Shown here: positions 57,901 through 64,000 of the stretch, one piece after another
Layout of the letters: each line of letters opens with the position of its first letter
Numbering within the stretch: the first letter of the stretch is position 1
Assembly: GCF_021365465.1 (NCBI RefSeq)
Contig: NZ_CP089932.1
Coordinates: forward strand, 2,108,001-2,172,000
DNA: 64,000 bases
Source of the DNA: Erwinia tracheiphila
Lineage (GTDB): Bacteria; Pseudomonadota; Gammaproteobacteria; Enterobacterales; Enterobacteriaceae
Direction of reading: 5' to 3'
Notes under the pieces: model-generated
Databases searched by the model: none
What the model saw: the letters and a program-made list of their open reading frames with translations, nothing else
What the model was told of the DNA's origin: nothing
Translations under genes and position numbers: made by a program

Positions 57901-58872
57901 ATGGATACCAGCAAAAAAAGCAACATTGAATTTATTCCCGTTTTTCAGCGATCTTTCCTGCTGCCGCGTTACTGGGGGAGCTGGCTTGCCCTGGGGGCAT
58001 GTGTGGCCATGGCCTGGGTTCCGGGCAGCGTACGTGACCCACTGCTGGGTGCTATGGGCCGTCTGGCCGGTAAATTTGCCAAAAGCGCCCGTCGACGGGC
58101 GCAGATAAACTTGTTTTACTGTATGCCTGACGTGCCTGAAGCAGCGCGCGAAAGCATTATCGATCAGATGTTTGCCGTCGCTCCGCAGTCAATGGTGATG
58201 ATGGCTGAGATGGCGATGCGCCCGGAGCGTACCCGCTCACGTATCATCTGGCATAACAGGGAAATTATCGATGAGCTACAGGCGAGCGGGCAGAACGTAA
58301 TTTTTCTGGTTCCTCATGGCTGGGCCGTGGATATTCCTGCGATGCTGCTGGCATCCGAAGGCCAGAAAATGGCCGCCATGTTTCATAATCAACGCAATCC
58401 GCTGTTGGATTACCTGTGGAATGCCGCCCGCCGCCGTTTTGGTGGTCGGTTGCACGCCAGAAATGACGGTATTAAACCCTTTATCAGTTCAGTGCGTCAG
58501 GGCTTCTGGGGTTACTACCTGCCGGATCAGGACCACGGTGCCGAACACAGCGAATTTGTTGATTTCTTCTCAACGTACAAGGCAACACTTCCGGCGGTAG
58601 GCCGTCTGATGAAAGTTTGCCGGGCGAGAGTGGTGCCGCTATTTCCTGTCTACAATGACAAAACGCACCAGCTTGAGGTGCATATTCGCCCGCCGATGGA
58701 TGACCTGTTTGACGCGGACGACCGCACACTGGCGCGACGTATGAATGAGGAAGTGGAAATTTTTGTTGGTCCTAATCCTGAACAGTACACCTGGATATTA
58801 AAGCTGCTGAAAACCCGTAAAGACGGTGAAATTGAACCTTACCGACGCAAAGATCTGTTTCGCAAAAAGTAA
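57901..58872 (+). CDS. lpxM: Lipid A myristoyltransferase LpxM (MsbB)
   Basis: 323 residues, lysophospholipid acyltransferase family. N-terminal membrane anchor (WLALGACVAMAWVPGS), the catalytic HX4D motif VPHGWAVDIPAM, and GYYLPDQDHGAEHSEFVDFF, matching E. coli LpxM. It adds the second secondary acyl chain to Kdo2-lipid A at the inner membrane. Confidence 0.95.
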   Translation: MDTSKKSNIEFIPVFQRSFLLPRYWGSWLALGACVAMAWVPGSVRDPLLGAMGRLAGKFAKSARRRAQINLFYCMPDVPEAARESIIDQMFAVAPQSMVMMAEMAMRPERTRSRIIWHNREIIDELQASGQNVIFLVPHGWAVDIPAMLLASEGQKMAAMFHNQRNPLLDYLWNAARRRFGGRLHARNDGIKPFISSVRQGFWGYYLPDQDHGAEHSEFVDFFSTYKATLPAVGRLMKVCRARVVPLFPVYNDKTHQLEVHIRPPMDDLFDADDRTLARRMNEEVEIFVGPNPEQYTWILKLLKTRKDGEIEPYRRKDLFRKK

Positions 58873-58890
58873 GCAGGGTAAAATCAGGCA

Positions 58891-58956
58891 GGCGGAAGGA
58901 TTTTCCGCCGCCATTTTTTGTTCATTAAAAAACCACGATTGGACCGTGGTTTTTTA
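58891..58956 (+). terminator. Double terminator after lpxM
   Basis: First hairpin GGCGGAA / TTCCGCC followed by CGCCATTTTTT, then a second perfect hairpin AAAAAACCACG / CGTGGTTTTTT at 58927-58956 that can also act on the opposite strand, where mdfA-like transcription arrives. Confidence 0.88.
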
Positions 58957-59051
58957 ATGCCTGTGGTTTTGCCTGATTATTTTTAGTTGTCGATCTCATC
59001 AAATACACAGGCGTGTTTTTAAGATCGTTGGACAATCACGGCAGCTGGTTT

Positions 59052-60287
59052 TTATTCGATGGACGTGAGTCTTGTCAGGCATTTCCTCTCCTTTAAAAAG
59101 GCCCGCACCAGCCAGAACCACAGAAGACCACAAAACAAATTCACCACACTAAACCAGCCGCTACCACCGCTGAAATAGCCAGCCTTACTCAGTTCAATAC
59201 CGAGGGCAAAGACGATGATACTGACCATCCCTAACATCGCTGCAACGCTGCCTCTGCCCGCCTCGCTGGAAAACAGGGTCAGCCGGTAAAGACTGGCATT
59301 GACCAGCCCGGTGCCAAAACCATACAGGCTCAGTCCGGCAGTGAGCCACAGATAGCTTTGCGGGTTGAACAATGTGAAGACTGCTGACAGCAGCAGTCCG
59401 CCTAACACAGGCCAGGCGGCAATTCGCAGGGGCTGCTCAAGGGGAAAGCGCCCGGTGATCCGTACCAGCGTGAGATTACCGGCGATCATTGCGACAAATA
59501 CCGGCAGCTGAAGCAGGGCATAGTTCATTTTGTTTAACCCGGCATCGTGGATCAGAATTACGGGTGACAGCGCCACCCAGGCGAGACACGGAATGGTTGC
59601 CAGGCCGATAGCCAGGGAACCACGCATGACCTGGCGATCAGCCAGCAGCCTGGCGTAGCCTTTGCCCAGAGACTTCAGGGAAATAGAGGCATTTTTGTCG
59701 CCCGATGTTTCTGGCATGGTAAACCACAGGCCGACCAGTGCGACAGCAGTGATCGAACCGAACAGCCAGAACATCGTGCGCCAGTCGCTGACGGCAAGAA
59801 ACGCCGCGCCTGCCAGCGGACCCGCCAGCGGTGCGAGCAGCGCAATATTGGCCATCAGCGCCATCATTTTCACGCTTAATGCTTCATCAAATGCTTCCTG
59901 AATGGCGGCATAGCCCACTGCACCAATAAAACAAAGACTGATACCCTGTAAAAACCGCATCAAAATAAACTGCTCGATATTTTGAACCGCGGGCATGGCA
60001 AAACAGATCACCATGAAAAAAGCCACGCCTGCCAGCATGACCGGCCGACGACCCACCTTATCGGAAAGCGGGCCAAGCAGCCATTGCAGCACGATACCGC
60101 CGATCAGATAGGCGGTTAGCGAGGCAGAAACCCACCCTGGTCCCACGTTAAATTCACGGGTGACCAGCAGCATGCCCGGTTGGATCATATCGTGGGCGAT
60201 ATAGGTAGCGAACTCGAAAAGTACCAGGGAAAAAGGAAAAATCAGATGGCGGCGGGTCAGCACCGACACCGGAATAAACGAGGCCAT
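59052..60287 (-). CDS. MdfA/MdtM-like multidrug/H+ antiporter (MFS, DHA1)
   Basis: 411 residues, 12 membrane segments. MdfA family hallmarks: LFEFATYIAHDMIQPGMLLV in TM1, with the Glu and Asp implicated in proton and drug binding, motif A LGPLSDKVGRRPVMLAG, motif C-like region LLAPLAGPLAGAAFL, and LQGISLCFIGAVGYAAIQEA. Closest to E. coli MdfA and MdtM in sequence. The ATG at 60287 follows AAGGAG by 6 bases. Not present next to lpxM in E. coli. Confidence 0.85.
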   Translation of the reverse strand: MASFIPVSVLTRRHLIFPFSLVLFEFATYIAHDMIQPGMLLVTREFNVGPGWVSASLTAYLIGGIVLQWLLGPLSDKVGRRPVMLAGVAFFMVICFAMPAVQNIEQFILMRFLQGISLCFIGAVGYAAIQEAFDEALSVKMMALMANIALLAPLAGPLAGAAFLAVSDWRTMFWLFGSITAVALVGLWFTMPETSGDKNASISLKSLGKGYARLLADRQVMRGSLAIGLATIPCLAWVALSPVILIHDAGLNKMNYALLQLPVFVAMIAGNLTLVRITGRFPLEQPLRIAAWPVLGGLLLSAVFTLFNPQSYLWLTAGLSLYGFGTGLVNASLYRLTLFSSEAGRGSVAAMLGMVSIIVFALGIELSKAGYFSGGSGWFSVVNLFCGLLWFWLVRAFLKERKCLTRLTSIE

Positions 60288-60379
60288 GCAGGCTCCTTCC
60301 AGCAATAAGAATGAAAAAAACGTGGTCGCCAGGTGGCCGCGTCAACATACACCAGTTTGATGTTGTTTCAATGACATTT

Positions 60380-60589
60380 TTAACGCAGTGCAGCAATCTC
60401 CGACAGGGTGCCAGATTCATCGAGGATCGCGCTGATAAAACGGAATATGCAGTCAAACACGTCGGTAAACACTGACAGCAGTTTGAGAGGCTCCGGCACG
60501 TCTACGGCCAGACGCTGCACTTTTTCAGTAAGAAGGGTGTCAGGTGGGGAATTATTTCGGAGAGGTAAAATTTTCAGGGTGAGGAACAA
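60380..60589 (-). CDS. Possible small ORF between pykA and the MFS gene (69 aa)
   Basis: From a TTG at 60589 the minus strand encodes 69 residues ending FRFISAILDESGTLSEIAAL plus Arg. The C-terminal half looks helical and amphipathic. The start overlaps a hairpin and no good ribosome site is seen. I recognise no family. The 352-base gap holds nothing else. Confidence 0.22.
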   Translation of the reverse strand: MFLTLKILPLRNNSPPDTLLTEKVQRLAVDVPEPLKLLSVFTDVFDCIFRFISAILDESGTLSEIAALR

Positions 60590-60613
60590 TCGCCATTACG
60601 AAGAATGGCGATA
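60589..60613 (-). terminator. Hairpin after pykA
   Basis: ATCGCCATT and AATGGCGAT form a perfect 9-bp stem, 27 bases downstream of the pykA stop on the minus strand. Only a weak T-rich tail follows, so termination may be partial. Confidence 0.5.
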
Positions 60614-60639
60614 TTATGGATGGGGGTATGACTTATGAC

Positions 60640-62082
60640 TTAATCAACACGAAGAACACGGCTGGTATTGGTGGTGCCAGTGGTGCTCATCACGTCCCCC
60701 TGTGTCACGATCACCAGATCGCCAGACATCAGAAAACCCTTATCACGTAGAAGGTTAATAGCATCGTGAGCCGCCCTGACGCCATCGTTGTTGCTGTCGA
60801 AATAAACCGGCGTTACACCACGATAAAGCGCGGTCAGATTCAGCGTGCGCTCGTGACGTGACATGGCAAAAATCGGTAAACCTGAAGTAATGCGCGACGT
60901 CATTAGCGCAGTGCGGCCGGATTCCGTCATGGTGATAATTGCCGTTACGCCTTGCAAATGGTTAGCGGCGTACATGGCTGACATGGCGATGGCTTCTTCG
61001 ATGTTATCGAACTGTACATCCAGTCGGTGTTTTGAGACATTGATACTGGGAATTTTTTCTGCACCCAGGCACACTTTCGCCATGGCGGTAACAGTCTCTG
61101 CCGGGTACTGGCCGGCCGCCGTTTCTGCCGACAACATCACGGCGTCGGTGCCGTCGAGAACCGCGTTAGCCACGTCCATGACTTCAGCTCGTGTCGGCAT
61201 GGGATTGGTTATCATGGATTCCATCATCTGCGTTGCCGTGATTACCGAACGATTTAGCTGACGGGCGCGACGAATCAGGGCTTTCTGAATTCCCACAAGC
61301 TCAGGATCGCCGATTTCTACTCCCAGATCGCCCCTGGCAACCATCACCACGTCTGAGGCAAGAATAATGTCGTCCATTGCTTCCTGCGTGGCAACGGCTT
61401 CAGCGCGTTCTACTTTGGAAACAATCATTGCCTCGCAGCCGGCCTCACGCGCCAGCCTGCGGGCGTAATTGAGGTCCTCACCGCAGCGCGGAAAAGAAAC
61501 GGCCAGGTAATCACAATTAATTTTTGCCGCAGTGAGAATGTCAGCTTTATCTTTCTCGGTCAGAGCTTCTGCGGAAAGGCCACCGCCGAGTTTGTTGATA
61601 CCTTTATTGTTAGAAAGCGGACCACCGACCGTGACCTCGGTAAACACTTTCATCCCCTGAACTTCCAACACGTTTAACTGCACGCGACCATCGTCCAGCA
61701 GCAGGATATCGCCGGGCACAACGTCAGCGGGCAGTCCCTTATAATCAATGCCCACTTTGTCCTTGTCGCCTTCGCCTTTGCCCAGGCTGGCATCGAGCAG
61801 GAAGCGATCACCGTGGCTAAGGAATATTTTGCCTTCTTTAAACGTGGAGACGCGGATTTTCGGTCCCTGTAAATCGCCAAGGATAGCGACGTGACGCCCA
61901 AGCTTTGCGGCAATGCTGCGTACGTTATTGGCGCGCTGCATGTGATCTTCCGGGGTGCCATGGGAGAAGTTAAGACGAACGACATTGGCGCCGGCAGCGA
62001 TGATTTTTTCGAGGTTATTATCACGATCGGTTGCCGGACCTAAGGTAGTGACGATCTTGGTTCTTCTGAGACGTCTGGACAT
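60640..62082 (-). CDS. pykA: Pyruvate kinase II (AMP-activated type)
   Basis: 480 residues, same length as E. coli PykA. Conserved blocks: [86 protein letters not shown] (metal site), [20 protein letters not shown] and [20 protein letters not shown]. Makes pyruvate and ATP from phosphoenolpyruvate and ADP. Adjacent to hexR as in E. coli. Confidence 0.96.
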   Translation of the reverse strand: MSRRLRRTKIVTTLGPATDRDNNLEKIIAAGANVVRLNFSHGTPEDHMQRANNVRSIAAKLGRHVAILGDLQGPKIRVSTFKEGKIFLSHGDRFLLDASLGKGEGDKDKVGIDYKGLPADVVPGDILLLDDGRVQLNVLEVQGMKVFTEVTVGGPLSNNKGINKLGGGLSAEALTEKDKADILTAAKINCDYLAVSFPRCGEDLNYARRLAREAGCEAMIVSKVERAEAVATQEAMDDIILASDVVMVARGDLGVEIGDPELVGIQKALIRRARQLNRSVITATQMMESMITNPMPTRAEVMDVANAVLDGTDAVMLSAETAAGQYPAETVTAMAKVCLGAEKIPSINVSKHRLDVQFDNIEEAIAMSAMYAANHLQGVTAIITMTESGRTALMTSRITSGLPIFAMSRHERTLNLTALYRGVTPVYFDSNNDGVRAAHDAINLLRDKGFLMSGDLVIVTQGDVMSTTGTTNTSRVLRVD

Positions 62083-62185
62083 GTATGACTCCGTTGGCTA
62101 AAAAGTGAGTAATGCTGGAGCAATCCCTGTGTAAAATTCAGTCAGTTAACAGTAAATATACGTTGACAAGCCGTGGCGGTCGCGG

Positions 62186-63064
62186 TCATGACAAAAGCTC
62201 CGTTTGCGCGGGGGGATCGTCTTTATCAAATCGTGACCCTTTCAGTGCAGCCTTGACTTGTCTGAGATTGTCGCGAAATTTTGCACCGCGTCGCAAAGTG
62301 AAGCTCGTTGCAAGCACATCAATGAGCGTTAACTGCGCGAGCCGCGACACCATAGGTATATAGATATCGGTATCTTCCGGGACTTCCACGGTCAGCGCCA
62401 GCGTGGCTTCACATGCCAGCAGCGAGCCGGGAGAGGTAATGGCCAGCACGGTGGCATTATTTTCTCGCGCAAGCTGGGCCAGTTCGACGACATTTTTTGT
62501 GCGTCCCGTGTGAGAAATCAGCACGATAACATCGCCTTCCGTACAGTTAATGCAGTGCATTCGTTGCATCACAATATCATCGGAACAGATGATTGCCACA
62601 TTGAAGCGAAAAAATTTATTCATTGCGTCATGTGCAACGGCGGCGGATGCCCCTAAACCAAAAAAAGCAATCTTTTGAGCCTGCGTCAGCGGGTCGACGG
62701 CGTGGTTAATGGCTACCGTGTCAAGATATTGTCGGACGAGATTCAAACCGGCCATGGCCGATTCAAATATTTTGCCGGAATAAACTGCCACACTGTCATT
62801 TTCTTCAATGTCGCGACTGACCCAGGGCGTACCCTTTATGGCGATGCTTTGCGCCAGCTGCAATTTAAAATCAGGAAAACCCTTTGTGTGCAAGCGATGA
62901 CAGAATCGATTAACGGTGGGTTCGCTGACGCCTGCTTCACGCGCCAGAAGGGCGATATTGGTCTGGATGGTAGCACCCGGTGCGGCAAGAATGGCTTGCG
63001 CCACTTTTCGTTCAGATTTGCTCAGATTTTCCAGCTGAGACTGGATTTTTTCCAGCATGGTCAT
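62186..63064 (-). CDS. hexR: Central carbon regulator HexR (RpiR family)
   Basis: 292 residues. N-terminal HTH_6 DNA-binding domain (LSKSERKVAQAILAAPGATI, EAGVSEPTVNRFCHRLHTKG) and a SIS sugar-phosphate domain (IAFFGLGASAAVAHDAMNKF, VIVLISHTGRTKNVVELAQL). In enterobacteria and others HexR senses 2-keto-3-deoxy-6-phosphogluconate and controls zwf and related genes. Divergent from zwf. Confidence 0.95.
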   Translation of the reverse strand: MTMLEKIQSQLENLSKSERKVAQAILAAPGATIQTNIALLAREAGVSEPTVNRFCHRLHTKGFPDFKLQLAQSIAIKGTPWVSRDIEENDSVAVYSGKIFESAMAGLNLVRQYLDTVAINHAVDPLTQAQKIAFFGLGASAAVAHDAMNKFFRFNVAIICSDDIVMQRMHCINCTEGDVIVLISHTGRTKNVVELAQLARENNATVLAITSPGSLLACEATLALTVEVPEDTDIYIPMVSRLAQLTLIDVLATSFTLRRGAKFRDNLRQVKAALKGSRFDKDDPPAQTELLS

Positions 63065-63122
63065 GATGGTGCCTGTTAATACGTTCTGGCGATTTCAATC
63101 AAAGGAGAAATCGATGTCAATT

Positions 63123-63137
63123 TGTAGAGAATATACA
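63123..63137. promoter_or_regulatory. HexR-type operator upstream of hexR
   Basis: TGTAGAGAATATACA has TGTA and TACA arms separated by 7 bases, the geometry of the HexR consensus TGTAATTAAATTACA. It lies 59 bases upstream of the hexR start, suggesting autoregulation. Nearer zwf, AGAAAATTACAA (63353-63364) resembles one half of a site. Confidence 0.6.
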
Positions 63138-63425
63138 AGCGCTAATAAGTCAGGGTCAGAGGCCACGCCTGCAACAACGCCGTTTTTTGCCATAATTTGA
63201 ACTCGGTCTGATTTTCACCTGTGTAAGTTTAAAACAGAAACGTTGAAAAGTTACGCATTCACTGATGATTTACCGCGGGCAGACTCAGCACGTTAGCGTT
63301 TCCCTGCGTACTTCAGTTTACGTGGACCGGGAAAAAGCAGTACATTGTAGCGAAAGAAAATTACAATAAGAGCCTGAATGTTACGGGTTATGCAGGTCAG
63401 GCTTATCCTGCAACGAGGAGAATAT

Positions 63426-64000
63426 ATGGCGGTTACACAAACGGCCCTGGCATGCGATCTGGTTATTTTCGGTGCCAAAGGCGATCTTGCTCGCCGGAAA
63501 CTGTTACCTTCCCTTTATCAGCTGGAAAAAGCCGGCCAGATCCATGAGGAATCGCGCATTATCGGCGTGGGACGTGCGGATTGGGATAAAGCGACCTGGA
63601 CCAGGATGGTGCAGGAAGCGCTGGAGACCTTTATGAAGGAGAAGATTGACGAGGCGCTCTGGGACAAACTGAGCAGCCGGCTCGACTTCTGTAATCTGGA
63701 CGTCAACGACACCGGTCACTTCAGCAAGCTGGGTAAAATGCTGGATCAGAAGAATCGCGTGACGATTAACTACTTCGCCATGCCACCTGGAACATTTGGC
63801 GCGATTTGCAAAGGGCTGGGGACGGCAAAACTGAATGCGCCGCCCGCGCGCGTGGTGATGGAGAAGCCGTTAGGTACCTCCCTTGATACCTCGCAGGAAA
63901 TTAACGATCAGGTCGGTGAGTTCTTTGAAGAAAACCAGGTGTTCCGCATCGATCACTATCTTGGTAAAGAGACGGTGCTCAATTTACTGGCCCTGCGCTT
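63426..64000 (+). CDS. zwf: Glucose-6-phosphate 1-dehydrogenase, N-terminal part
   Basis: The first 191 residues; the gene runs off the window. NADP-binding motif [53 protein letters not shown] and the active-site signature [18 protein letters not shown]. First step of the oxidative pentose phosphate pathway. GAGGAGA lies 5 bases before the ATG. Confidence 0.97.
   Translation, partial: MAVTQTALACDLVIFGAKGDLARRKLLPSLYQLEKAGQIHEESRIIGVGRADWDKATWTRMVQEALETFMKEKIDEALWDKLSSRLDFCNLDVNDTGHFSKLGKMLDQKNRVTINYFAMPPGTFGAICKGLGTAKLNAPPARVVMEKPLGTSLDTSQEINDQVGEFFEENQVFRIDHYLGKETVLNLLALR

Overview
The window is chromosomal DNA of a gamma-proteobacterium of the order Enterobacterales. Gene order and protein sequence are close to Escherichia coli throughout, but the lineage-specific gaps, the insertion-sequence load and the decayed genes fit a plant-associated Erwiniaceae, most likely Erwinia. 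The genus is an inference from gene content, not from a marker comparison.

Region 1 (1-12.2 kb) matches the E. coli neighbourhood efeB-phoH-(serX)-ghrA-ycdX-ycdY but is heavily damaged. An IS200/IS605 element sits just after the phoH terminator. Two tandem tRNA-Ser(GGA) genes follow, one a base shorter than the other. ghrA is split by an IS91-like element and is frameshifted. ycdX is decayed and split by a 4.3-kb mosaic: a serine recombinase remnant, a 768-bp IS1-like element, an IS256-family element with a perfect 8-bp target duplication, a tyrosine integrase fragment and a tail tape-measure fragment. ycdY is intact.

Region 2 (12.2-16.3 kb) is a junction between two blocks that are far apart in E. 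coli. It holds a class I glutamine amidotransferase, an N-terminally broken family-2 glycosyltransferase, hemB with a TTG start, and the remnant of an HD-GYP phosphodiesterase.

Region 3 (16.3-35.7 kb) is intact: otsBA (trehalose synthesis), a long regulatory region with a perfect CRP site, flhDC (flagellar master regulator), motAB-cheAW, a sigma-28 promoter followed by two chemoreceptor genes, cheRBYZ and flhBAE. Only the first receptor carries the C-terminal NWETF tether for CheR and CheB.

Region 4 (35.9-47.2 kb) is argS, a small putative membrane protein, yecM, a frameshifted malY/patB, cutC, a probable truncated antibacterial effector with its immunity gene, cmoB-cmoA (tRNA wobble uridine modification), a broken yecN, yecE and yecD.

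Region 5 (47.4-64 kb) is housekeeping: aspS-nudB, yebC-ruvC, ruvAB (Holliday junction processing), the divergent znuA/znuCB zinc importer with a Zur-type operator, mepM, lpxM, an MdfA-like exporter, pykA, hexR with a HexR-type box, and the start of zwf. From otsB to zwf the order follows the E. coli 42-minute region closely, so departures from it (gaps, insertions, pseudogenes) are easy to see.
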